Shown here in pieces: positions 57,990 to 64,000 of a stretch of DNA of 64,000 nucleotides; within the stretch, counting starts at the first letter, position 1, and each line of letters begins with the position of its first letter. A program made the translations under genes and the position numbers. The notes below the pieces were generated by a model, which saw nothing but the letters and a program-made list of their open reading frames with translations, had not been told where the DNA came from and ran no database searches. Origin of the DNA: a virus; the IMG/VR virus record IMGVR_UViG_3300003877_000001, positions 124,001 to 188,000 of that record. One strand, written 5' to 3'.

Positions 57990-58065
57990 ATTTGACAATA
58001 CCAAATATATTAAATAAAATATATTAAATAAAATAAATATTACATTTCGTTTGGTACTGTCAAAT
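57990..58065. promoter_or_regulatory. 16-base inverted repeat at early promoter (possible operator)
   Basis: ATTTGACAATACCAAA (57990-58005) is the reverse complement of TTTGGTACTGTCAAAT (58050-58065) except one base. The right arm covers the TTTG box of the 58119 promoter. Confidence 0.5.
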
Positions 58066-58081
58066 ATTATAGTTTCCTTTG
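58050..58081 (+). promoter_or_regulatory. Bacteroidota-type promoter
   Basis: TTTG (58050-58053), 20 bases, TTCCTTTG (58074-58081). Confidence 0.7.
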
Positions 58082-58118
58082 TATTGTTGTTCAATTAAAC
58101 AAATTAAAAATAATAATT

Positions 58119-58682
58119 ATGAAAAATTTAAAAGAAGTTAAAAGTCGTTTTTCTACTGTTAATGGTGCTAAATTTATTGCCGTTAATGGTTATGAGAGTA
58201 AAAGTAGTGGTGAAGTTGCAAACCATAACATTAACGTGAATATTAGTGTTGAAAATGCAAAAAAAGCAGATTTGGAAACGTTGAAAAACTTTCCTGCAAG
58301 TCAACTTAACGAAATTGCTGCAAAGGTAGGTGCAAGTAAAGAAGATGCAGTAAGGGCAATTGAGGAACTAATTGCAGCAGCCGAAAAAAATCTATCTAAG
58401 GACAAAGCAGATAGAACGGCACAAAGTCAAGCACAAACAGATTCTTACGTATCATTGGGCAAAGGTTTAAGATTACACCTTGACACTATGGAAGTTTATG
58501 TTAGTGGTTTCGCTAACTCTAAGACTATTATCGTAGAAGGCACTTACAAGACAGTAAACAGTAAACCTAAAACATTGGTAAAAAAAGCCATAAACAAAAC
58601 ATTGAAGATGTACAAATTCCGTAACTTCAAGCTAGGACAGGCAGATAGTTTAACCGTAACAGGTAGCACTATCCAACTGTAA
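58119..58682 (+). CDS. hypothetical early protein, 187 aa
   Basis: First plus-strand early gene. Helical centre rich in Ala/Lys/Glu (EDAVRAIEELIAAAEKNLSK), beta C-terminus (LRLHLDTMEVYVSGFANSKT). Less AT-biased codons than most neighbours. Not recognised. Confidence 0.65.
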   Translation: MKNLKEVKSRFSTVNGAKFIAVNGYESKSSGEVANHNINVNISVENAKKADLETLKNFPASQLNEIAAKVGASKEDAVRAIEELIAAAEKNLSKDKADRTAQSQAQTDSYVSLGKGLRLHLDTMEVYVSGFANSKTIIVEGTYKTVNSKPKTLVKKAINKTLKMYKFRNFKLGQADSLTVTGSTIQL

Positions 58683-58768
58683 AGATAGGACAATGGTAAG
58701 GGGTGAAATTCCCTTTGCCGTTTAGTCGTTTGTACAATCTTCATTTTGAATATCCTAAATTAAAAAAT

Positions 58769-58960
58769 ATGAAATACTTTGTTAATAATATCCAATACGA
58801 TACTGATGGTGAAGTAATTGAATTACCTGATTCAATTATGGTAAATGTACCAAACCATTTAGAAGATAAAATTGAAATTGATGAATTTATTAGTGATCAA
58901 ATATCTAATGAAACAGGATTTTGTCATAAAGGTTTTAGCAGAAAGAAAATGGTAAGCTAA
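58769..58960 (+). CDS. hypothetical protein, 63 aa
   Basis: ATG at 58769 behind AAAAAAT; the longer frame runs through the promoter region. MKYFVNNIQYDTDGEVIELP, acidic. Function is unknown. Confidence 0.55.
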   Translation: MKYFVNNIQYDTDGEVIELPDSIMVNVPNHLEDKIEIDEFISDQISNETGFCHKGFSRKKMVS

Positions 58961-58990
58961 TGGATTAACCACACACATAATAATCTTAAA

Positions 58991-59114
58991 TAAAAATATT
59001 AGTAAGTAAATTGATAGAGAATGTTAGCAGGTGTGTTAACCTTTTTGCTTTAAAATAAATTGGTATTTTATTTGGTATTCTCATTTGTATATTGTACCTT
59101 TGATATACACAAAC
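58991..59114 (+). repeat. 124-base dispersed repeat (terminator plus promoter), copy 1
   Basis: Nearly identical to 60178-60301. It contains a hairpin GTTAGCA/TGTTAAC with T-run and a promoter TTTG (59071) N20 TACCTTTG (59095-59102), ending in the ATACACAAAC leader. Confidence 0.85.
59071..59102 (+). promoter_or_regulatory. Bacteroidota-type early promoter
   Basis: TTTG-N20-TACCTTTG, an exact match to the expected layout. Confidence 0.8.
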
Positions 59115-59123
59115 AGAAACACA

Positions 59124-59309
59124 ATGAAAGACTTACTTAAATTAATTGAAAAGGAATTTGACCTTAGTAAATGTAATACTACATTTGCAGAGATTAGTGC
59201 AGAAATTGATTACATTCAAGAAACATATATACATGATGCTGATGATTTGTTATTAACACTAGCATACATTAATTCTAATAAAGAAGTTCAGTTAGTTTTT
59301 TCTAATTAA
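59124..59309 (+). CDS. small early protein, 61 aa
   Basis: Start after the ACACAAACAGAAACACA leader. Acidic, helical (MKDLLKLIEKEFDLSKCNTT). Function is unknown. Confidence 0.6.
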   Translation: MKDLLKLIEKEFDLSKCNTTFAEISAEIDYIQETYIHDADDLLLTLAYINSNKEVQLVFSN

Positions 59310-59335
59310 AAATATTTCTTTGTGAAGTGTGTAAG

Positions 59336-59362
59336 AGGTAACAGAAATGTTACCTTTTTTTA
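59336..59362 (+). terminator. intrinsic terminator
   Basis: GGTAAC-AGAAAT-GTTACC followed by seven T. Confidence 0.85.
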
Positions 59363-59369
59363 TTAAAAA

Positions 59370-59401
59370 TTAGGAATTGTCAATTAAACATTGTACCTTT
59401 G
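59370..59401 (+). promoter_or_regulatory. early promoter, TTAGGAATTGTCAATT type
   Basis: TTAGG...TACCTTTG (59394-59401) followed by AATTACACAAACAG leader. Same cassette at 60789, 61433 and 61814. Confidence 0.7.
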
Positions 59402-59423
59402 AATTACACAAACAGAAATAATC

Positions 59424-59822
59424 ATGAAAAAATATTTACTAATTATTGAATTTAGATATTCAGATGCTCCAAAACACGAAGATGGTTGCGATAGTCGAAA
59501 CAAAAAAATAACAATAGGTGTTTTCGATGATTTTGATGATGCGTGTATTGAGGGTAATAAACTCATGGTAAATCTTGAAAGTAAATTTGATTTACATGTT
59601 TATCCTAATGGTAATGGTGTTGCAAAAAAAGAAAGATTTAGTAAGCATGGTGGTTGTTTTGGTAGTAGTCATACACTGATAACAAACTTAGCATATTTAA
59701 AAACACCATTTGATTTTTATGCTAAAATATCTACATTACATATTGATTCAGTTGATGAAACAATTGAAGATGTTTTAAATTCAGTAAGAAAATATAGAAA
59801 CTATAAAAATCAAGAAAAATAA
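59424..59822 (+). CDS. hypothetical early protein, 132 aa
   Basis: IIEFRYSDAPKHEDGCDSRN; alpha/beta, Gly/His-rich centre (KHGGCFGSSH). Function is unknown. Confidence 0.6.
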   Translation: MKKYLLIIEFRYSDAPKHEDGCDSRNKKITIGVFDDFDDACIEGNKLMVNLESKFDLHVYPNGNGVAKKERFSKHGGCFGSSHTLITNLAYLKTPFDFYAKISTLHIDSVDETIEDVLNSVRKYRNYKNQEK

Positions 59823-59862
59823 TAATAGTACATTGTTTACTAAACACTTAATTAAAAATATT

Positions 59863-60180
59863 ATGAAAAAACAATTAGAAACTTATTGCACATTACATTG
59901 GTGGAATATGGGTAAAAAGACACTTTCATTTAAAGGAGAATTAAAAGATTTATTAAAAGAACAAAAAATTACTTTTACTAAAAGAAAATCCGAACACGAA
60001 GGTTTATTTATTTTTATATTTAAAAGTGCTTATGATATTACTTTTAAAGTGAGAGGAACAATAAATGATTTTCCACATTATGCAAAGCAATTTATTCAAA
60101 TGGAATTAGTACGCATGGGCGACAAATCACAATTATATGTTACAGGTACTTGGCGTTCTACTGTAAATGTTAACTATTAA
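59863..60180 (+). CDS. hypothetical early protein, 105 aa
   Basis: ATG at 59863 after ATTAAAAATATT, the standard leader. Basic, beta C-terminus. Function is unknown. Confidence 0.6.
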   Translation: MKKQLETYCTLHWWNMGKKTLSFKGELKDLLKEQKITFTKRKSEHEGLFIFIFKSAYDITFKVRGTINDFPHYAKQFIQMELVRMGDKSQLYVTGTWRSTVNVNY

Positions 60181-60301
60181 AAATATTAGTGGATAAATTG
60201 ATAAAGAAGGTTAGCAGGTGTGTTAACCTTTTTGCTTTAAAATAAATTGGTATTTTATTTGGTATTCTCATTTGTATATTGTACCTTTGATATACACAAA
60301 C
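60178..60301 (+). repeat. 124-base dispersed repeat, copy 2
   Basis: Second copy of the terminator-promoter cassette of 58991-59114; promoter TTTG (60258) N20 TACCTTTG (60282-60289), terminator hairpin AAGGTTAGCA/TGTTAACCTT (60207-60230). Confidence 0.85.
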
Positions 60302-60312
60302 AAACAAAGACA

Positions 60313-60792
60313 ATGGATTTACGGAAAGCAAAAACAATCGCATTAGAACTAATGACTGAACATGGTATAACCAATGATGGTTGGATTTTCAAGTTCGATA
60401 ATGCTAGAAATCGTGCAGGTGTATGTAGATATAGAAATAAAGTAATTGGTTTATCAAAATATCTTATACCTCACATGAAGGATGAAAAGGTAATTGATAC
60501 CATCTTACATGAAATTGCTCATGCTTTGGTTGGTTCAGGTCATGGTCATGACTATGTATGGCAAAGACAAGCCATTGCAATAGGTTGTAATGGTCAAAGG
60601 TGTTATAGTCCTCATAATGATATGAACAACTATGAAGAAACATTAGCCGTTCAAAGTAAGTACACATATAGTTGTCCTAGTTGTAATAAGAAAACTGCAA
60701 TACACCGTAAACCAAAAAGGTCTAAATCTTGTGGTGAGTGTTGTAGTTATTTTAATCCTGAATTCAAATTAATATTAACAGAAAATTATTAG
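60313..60792 (+). CDS. SprT-like zinc metalloprotease
   Basis: The longer upstream frame lies in the promoter; ATG at 60313 follows ACAAACAAAGACA. HEIAHALVGSGHGHDYVW is the HExxH...H zinc site, followed by a zinc ribbon CPSCNKKTAI...CGECCSYF. SprT/Spartan proteins remove DNA-bound proteins; an early phage copy may act on host or DNA-protein complexes. Confidence 0.88.
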   Translation: MDLRKAKTIALELMTEHGITNDGWIFKFDNARNRAGVCRYRNKVIGLSKYLIPHMKDEKVIDTILHEIAHALVGSGHGHDYVWQRQAIAIGCNGQRCYSPHNDMNNYEETLAVQSKYTYSCPSCNKKTAIHRKPKRSKSCGECCSYFNPEFKLILTENY

Positions 60793-60820
60793 GAATTGTC
60801 AATTAAACATTATACCTTTG
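60789..60820 (+). promoter_or_regulatory. early promoter cassette
   Basis: TTAGGAATTGTCAATT and TACCTTTG (60813-60820), leader AATTACACAAACAAAC. Confidence 0.7.
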
Positions 60821-60845
60821 AATTACACAAACAAACATAAACACA

Positions 60846-61238
60846 ATGAGTACTAATTCAACAATCACAGTAAGAACGGCAGAGAATGAACGTAAGAGCA
60901 TTTATTGTCATTGGGATGGTTATCCCTCGTATAATGGTAGGCTATTGTTAGAACATTACAATACACTTGCTAAAGCAAAAGCATTAGTAAAATTAGGATG
61001 GTTATCTGTATTGAACGAGAATATTGTCCAACCTAAAGGTGAGGTACATACATTTGAAAAACCTTATAAGAATGTTAATATCTATTATGGTAGAGATAGA
61101 GGTGAAGAAGATGTTGAATGTCAAACATTAAAAAATTCAGATTCTATTGATAAACAAGAATATAACTATCTTTTTAAGAATGGTAAATGGTTTGTTAATG
61201 GTGAAGTATTAACACCTGAAATTTGTGATGAAGATTAA
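60846..61238 (+). CDS. hypothetical early protein, 130 aa
   Basis: STNSTITVRTAENERKSIYC then HWDGYPSYNGRLLLEHYN matches a small family common in phages and plasmids (annotated only as hypothetical). Function is unknown. Confidence 0.65.
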   Translation: MSTNSTITVRTAENERKSIYCHWDGYPSYNGRLLLEHYNTLAKAKALVKLGWLSVLNENIVQPKGEVHTFEKPYKNVNIYYGRDRGEEDVECQTLKNSDSIDKQEYNYLFKNGKWFVNGEVLTPEICDED

Positions 61239-61248
61239 TATTAAATAT

Positions 61249-61289
61249 GTACAAATCCTTTGTTATTTACTTTAGGATTTGTACATTTG
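61249..61289 (+). promoter_or_regulatory. promoter overlapped by an 11-bp inverted repeat
   Basis: TTTG (61259) N19 TACATTTG (61282-61289) with GTACAAATCCT (61249-61259) and AGGATTTGTAC (61274-61284) flanking the spacer. It may be an operator or a transcript-end hairpin. Confidence 0.55.
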
Positions 61290-61310
61290 TTATTTACTAA
61301 AGTAAATACA

Positions 61311-61425
61311 ATGAAAGTATATCGAGCAATGGCATATGGTTTTGATTCCACATTGGTTCTTTTTGTATGATGAAAATGAAATGGTATTACTATCTGATTT
61401 ACCTAATGGTTTTGTAGAAAAGTAA
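61311..61425 (+). pseudogene. small early gene with a one-base frameshift
   Basis: MKVYRAMAYGFD is followed by TGA in its frame, while the +1 frame continues PHWFFLYDENEMVLLSDLPN then GFVEK. Deleting one T near 61344 restores a 38-aa protein. Confidence 0.5.
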
Positions 61426-61432
61426 GAAATAA

Positions 61433-61464
61433 TTAGGAATTGTCATTTGTACATTGTACCTTTG
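61433..61464 (+). promoter_or_regulatory. early promoter cassette
   Basis: TTAGGAATTGTCATTT, TACCTTTG (61457-61464), leader AATTACACAAAACAAA. Confidence 0.7.
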
Positions 61465-61487
61465 AATTACACAAAACAAATACAATC

Positions 61488-61817
61488 ATGGCTTATATAA
61501 CAAGTAGATTATTAATAGCACAAATCAATGAAGATGCTTTACCTCATGGTATTGTAGCTGAAATGTTAGGTAGAGAACAATTTTTAGATACTGATTCTAG
61601 TCTAGGTGAAAGAATGTATAGTGCTGATATATTTTCAGATATTCTACATGAAAATAATATTAGAGATAAGTTTGTTGACTTCTTAGATGAAATAATTCAA
61701 GAGGTTAGAACCTATGATTATGTTCAGATTATCAACGTTTATAAAGACCCTAAAACTGAACCTAAAGAAGCAACAGCGTATGATTATGGTATGAGTGAAA
61801 AACACGACAATAATTAG
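61488..61817 (+). CDS. hypothetical early protein, 109 aa
   Basis: ATG at 61488 chosen because the longer frame runs through the promoter. MAYITSRLLIAQINEDALPH; acidic. Function is unknown. Confidence 0.6.
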   Translation: MAYITSRLLIAQINEDALPHGIVAEMLGREQFLDTDSSLGERMYSADIFSDILHENNIRDKFVDFLDEIIQEVRTYDYVQIINVYKDPKTEPKEATAYDYGMSEKHDNN

Positions 61818-61845
61818 GAATTGTCAATTTTATATAATACCTTTG
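61814..61845 (+). promoter_or_regulatory. early promoter cassette
   Basis: TTAGGAATTGTCAATT overlaps the previous stop; TACCTTTG at 61838-61845. Confidence 0.7.
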
Positions 61846-61868
61846 TTATACACAAAACAAATACAATC

Positions 61869-62327
61869 ATGGGTGGATTTACAAAAATACAACTAAAAGA
61901 TGTTTCACAAGAAAACATTGATTTACAAAATTCTAAATTAGATATAATCGGTTTACGAAAAAAAATTAGATTTTATTCTAAAAAAGATATTGCTTTGGAA
62001 TATGAATACTTTAAAAAGGATGATGGTGTTTTTAATGAAAATTTCTTTCCAAGAAATCTAATACATAGTTTATCTGATTTTAAAAGGTATTGGAGTACAG
62101 AAGCATTAGGAGAAGTTTTTGTACCGCCAATAGGGTCATTAACATTTGATTGCTATTTTGGTCGCACATCCAAACGTGCAATGCATCATATTGGTTTATA
62201 CCTTGTTGATAATCACAAAGAAATTAAATCTGCATCGGGGAGTTATTCTGTATTTATTGAACGTGCAGGATTAAATGAACTTGAATTACTAATATTAGAA
62301 AAAGCCAATAAACTTGATAATTTTTAA
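61869..62327 (+). CDS. hypothetical early protein, 152 aa
   Basis: ATG at 61869 after ACAAAACAAATACAATC. MGGFTKIQLKDVSQENIDLQ; alpha/beta. Function is unknown. Confidence 0.6.
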   Translation: MGGFTKIQLKDVSQENIDLQNSKLDIIGLRKKIRFYSKKDIALEYEYFKKDDGVFNENFFPRNLIHSLSDFKRYWSTEALGEVFVPPIGSLTFDCYFGRTSKRAMHHIGLYLVDNHKEIKSASGSYSVFIERAGLNELELLILEKANKLDNF

Positions 62328-62338
62328 ATAAAAATAAT

Positions 62339-62407
62339 ATGTTAGGACTATCAATAGATTTATTTCATACAGTTCAAGAAATACTTAATGTAGAATTTGG
62401 TTTTTAA
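62339..62407 (+). CDS. possible small peptide, 22 aa
   Basis: ATG after AAATAAAAATAAT; MLGLSIDLFHTVQEILNVEF. Too short for confidence. Confidence 0.3.
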   Translation: MLGLSIDLFHTVQEILNVEFGF

Positions 62408-62419
62408 ATATATTTGTTT

Positions 62420-62427
62420 TACCTTTG
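62420..62427 (+). promoter_or_regulatory. promoter -7 element TACCTTTG
   Basis: Followed by the standard AATTACACTAAAACAAAAACAATT leader segment in front of the next ATG. Confidence 0.6.
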
Positions 62428-62451
62428 AATTACACTAAAACAAAAACAATT

Positions 62452-62655
62452 ATGGATGTTTACTTAAAAGATGTGGGAGATTTTATGACAATGGTTCTTA
62501 ACTCCGATACTGCAAAAGAAGTATTAAATTCACAACCACAATCTGTAAGAAGCAAACTATATGCTGGTGGTACTAAGATGAACTTTGCATACGATTACAA
62601 AGCAAAGATCAAAGGATTCCTAAAGAACAAATCACTTTCATTTCAAGAATTTTAA
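62452..62655 (+). CDS. small early protein, 67 aa
   Basis: MDVYLKDVGDFMTMVLNSDT; C-terminus basic. Function is unknown. Confidence 0.6.
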   Translation: MDVYLKDVGDFMTMVLNSDTAKEVLNSQPQSVRSKLYAGGTKMNFAYDYKAKIKGFLKNKSLSFQEF

Positions 62656-62674
62656 ATTAATAAATGAGAAATAA

Positions 62675-62706
62675 TTAGGAATTCTTAATTATTATTTGTA
62701 CCTTTA
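62675..62706 (+). promoter_or_regulatory. early promoter cassette, variant
   Basis: TTAGGAATTCTTAATT and TACCTTTA at 62699-62706. Confidence 0.6.
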
Positions 62707-62729
62707 CAATACACTAAAACAAAAACAAG

Positions 62730-62933
62730 ATGGGAAAATTTAAAGTAGTATTAGAATTTCACTATGATAGTGAAGAAGATATTTCAGATTGGAATATTGA
62801 TTGTGAAGTAAAAGCAGTAACAGATGCTGATAAAGCTATTGAAGTTGCACAAGCTGAACTAGAAGCTAACTCACCATACGAATTTTCATTTAATGTTTAT
62901 GATGAAGATGGTGAATTTATAAAAAATTCTTAA
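62730..62933 (+). CDS. small acidic early protein, 67 aa
   Basis: MGKFKVVLEFHYDSEEDISD; acidic ferredoxin-like alpha/beta pattern. Function is unknown. Confidence 0.6.
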   Translation: MGKFKVVLEFHYDSEEDISDWNIDCEVKAVTDADKAIEVAQAELEANSPYEFSFNVYDEDGEFIKNS

Positions 62934-62943
62934 TAAAAAATAT

Positions 62944-62984
62944 GTACAAGTCCTTTGTTTTTAACATTGGACTTTGTACATTTG
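62944..62984 (+). promoter_or_regulatory. promoter overlapped by inverted repeat
   Basis: GTACAAGTCC and GGACTTTGTAC flank the spacer of TTTG (62954) N19 TACATTTG (62977-62984), the same design as at 61249. Confidence 0.55.
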
Positions 62985-63007
62985 TTATACACTAAAACAA
63001 AAACACA

Positions 63008-63235
63008 ATGAAAAAAGTATTATATTATACAGTAGAAAAAGAATTACAAGACATAGACGGTTTTGAAGAAACAACGGGTAATAAAACAATTACTTGTTAT
63101 GATATAATTGATAATAAACCTAAAATCTTTTGTGAAATTGAAACACAAAATACTGAAAATTCAGAGGTTGAAATTCAAGAATATCTTGATAATAATGGGT
63201 ATGAAGATGAAGAATTTGAATTTATAATCCTTTAA
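63008..63235 (+). CDS. small acidic early protein, 75 aa
   Basis: MKKVLYYTVEKELQDIDGFE; acidic, alpha/beta. Function is unknown. Confidence 0.6.
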   Translation: MKKVLYYTVEKELQDIDGFEETTGNKTITCYDIIDNKPKIFCEIETQNTENSEVEIQEYLDNNGYEDEEFEFIIL

Positions 63236-63246
63236 TTAAAAATATT

Positions 63247-63447
63247 ATGACACGAACATTTGAAAACACATCCTTTGGAGATGTAGAAGTACGTAACGTA
63301 ATGATAGACTTAGATGGTACTAATCTTGAAGAAGGTCTTGAAATTACAGTAGATAACGTTGAGAAACCTATTGAAGTATATGGTTACTATGACGTTGAAG
63401 AAATGACAACAGATGAACTTGAAGATTTACTTGAAGATAATTATTAA
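63247..63447 (+). CDS. small acidic early protein, 66 aa
   Basis: Starts after ATTAAAAATATT, co-transcribed with the previous gene. Very acidic (TTDELEDLLEDNY end). Function is unknown. Confidence 0.6.
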   Translation: MTRTFENTSFGDVEVRNVMIDLDGTNLEEGLEITVDNVEKPIEVYGYYDVEEMTTDELEDLLEDNY

Positions 63448-63526
63448 ATAAAAATATTAGTTGGTTGGATTAAATTCTTATTACCACTAGGTATTTTAAC
63501 GTATTTTATAATAAACAATAACTTTT

Positions 63527-63534
63527 TACCTTTG
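63527..63534 (+). promoter_or_regulatory. promoter -7 element TACCTTTG
   Basis: 29 bases before the next ATG. Confidence 0.6.
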
Positions 63535-63562
63535 TATTAAGTATTTAAAAAAACAAAGAATT

Positions 63563-63661
63563 ATGAAAAAAGTAGTAAAAATCGTAGTAGCATTCATAGT
63601 AATAGCACTAGGTTCATGTACAACTTATGCAAGGGTAGAAACACCTACAACAAATCTTTAA
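63563..63661 (+). CDS. small lipoprotein, 32 aa
   Basis: MKKVVKIVVAFIVIALGSCT is a signal peptide with a lipobox (ALGSC). The mature part is only about 14 residues. Small early lipoproteins may alter the envelope, for instance for superinfection exclusion; that is inference. Confidence 0.55.
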   Translation: MKKVVKIVVAFIVIALGSCTTYARVETPTTNL

Positions 63662-63689
63662 TTAAAAATAATAACCATCTGAATTAAAA

Positions 63690-63716
63690 CCTAGCAGAAA
63701 TGTTAGGTTTTTTATT
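63690..63716 (+). terminator. intrinsic terminator
   Basis: AACCTA...TTAGGTT followed by T-run. Confidence 0.75.
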
Positions 63717-63799
63717 TAAAATGCTAATAGGTTTAGATTAGAATACATTAATAGAATATTAAATGATTAATCTTTAATTAAAAATATTATCTAAAAAAA

Positions 63800-63830
63800 A
63801 AGGTTACAGAAATGTAATCTTTTTTTTTGT
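63800..63830 (+). terminator. intrinsic terminator
   Basis: AAAGGTTAC-AGAAAT-GTAATCTTT followed by T-run. Confidence 0.8.
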
Positions 63831-63856
63831 ATTGTCAAATATTAGTTTTATCTTTG
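63826..63856 (+). promoter_or_regulatory. Bacteroidota-type promoter
   Basis: TTTG (63826-63829) N19 TATCTTTG (63849-63856). Confidence 0.65.
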
Positions 63857-63909
63857 TTGTGTAGATGTTACTTATAGCCTACATATATTTCACACTAAAC
63901 AAAAACAAT

Positions 63910-64000
63910 ATGCGAATATCCTTTAAATTAGGTAATACTCTTCAAGTATTTAGATTAGGTAAAACTTCGAATGGTAAGATTAGTCAAGGTAAAGCTAAAA
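63910..64000 (+). CDS. partial early gene, cut by right edge
   Basis: ATG after ACACTAAACAAAAACAAT; MRISFKLGNTLQVFRLGKTS and onward, basic. Only 30 codons are visible. Confidence 0.5.
   Translation, partial: MRISFKLGNTLQVFRLGKTSNGKISQGKAK

Noticed and set aside
57900-58094. Minus-strand 64-codon frame between divergent early genes
   Set aside because: It covers promoters and an inverted repeat and has no coding character.
1-64000. CRISPR array
   Set aside because: No set of regularly spaced identical repeats with unique spacers was seen; the short tandem duplications are adjacent copies without spacers.
1-64000. Full reassignment of a stop codon (code 4 or code 15)
   Set aside because: TAA, TAG and TGA all end genes at sensible places, often in tight overlaps with the next start, so only partial readthrough is considered.
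3-64000. Prophage attachment sites or integrase
   Set aside because: No integrase, no direct repeat flanking a tRNA that would mark att sites, and the gene content is typical of a lytic large phage.

Overview
The window looks like part of a large, very AT-rich double-stranded DNA phage genome whose host is a member of the Bacteroidota. Two observations support this. The early genes on the right are preceded by promoters of the Bacteroidota sigma type (TTTG, about 19-20 bases, TAnnTTTG), and starts sit in A-rich leaders without Shine-Dalgarno sites. The gene content is phage-like: tRNA islands, free-standing HNH and GIY-YIG nucleases, RNA ligase, polynucleotide kinase, nucleotide metabolism and many small unknown genes. 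No capsid, tail or replisome gene is visible, so this is an accessory or early-middle section.

Layout. 1-55 kb is almost entirely plus strand. 0-4.6 kb: end of an Rnl1-like RNA ligase, a first tRNA group (Tyr, Lys x3), an HNH gene and a VWA protein. 4.8-8.5 kb: class II ribonucleotide reductase with an intein. 9-13.7 kb: NrtR-like regulator, peptide deformylase, YqeY, an L7/L12-like frameshift gene and a second RNA ligase. 13.8-19.9 kb: nucleotidase, polynucleotide kinase-phosphatase and an NAD salvage pair (NMN adenylyltransferase-Nudix and nicotinamide phosphoribosyltransferase). 20.6-26.4 kb: the main tRNA island, with about 23 tRNA or tRNA-like genes and several HNH genes. 26-55 kb: small genes with recognisable enzymes (HldD-like epimerase, MESH1-like HD hydrolase, DEDD exonuclease, Nudix, peptidyl-tRNA hydrolase, dNTP pyrophosphohydrolase-nucleotidase fusion, thioredoxin, release-factor-like GGQ protein, a disrupted IMPDH/GMP reductase, QueC). 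55-57.8 kb is minus strand and carries a DUF932 protein and a G-run array. 58-64 kb holds small early genes, each with its own promoter cassette.

Themes. Translation is heavily targeted: about 25 tRNAs, RNA repair enzymes, deformylase, peptidyl-tRNA hydrolase, a GGQ release-factor domain and a tRNA with a CUA (amber-reading) anticodon. At the same time several apparently real genes carry in-frame stops (TAG, TGA, TAA) or shifts at A-runs. These could be recoding, decay or consensus sequence errors, and I cannot separate these by reading alone. Thirteen copies of a second promoter-like motif, GTAAC-N15/16-(A/G/T)(C/T)GTA, precede genes from 1 to 45 kb and are probably a phage-specific promoter class.

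Mobile nucleases are dense: a LAGLIDADG intein, HNH genes whose ends run into tRNA genes, two GIY-YIG proteins and one PD-(D/E)XK type. The tRNA island contains odd tRNAs: one with its 3' half upstream of its 5' half, two lacking the T-arm, two long-variable-arm tRNAs with Lys and Thr anticodons, and two with A instead of U at position 33.
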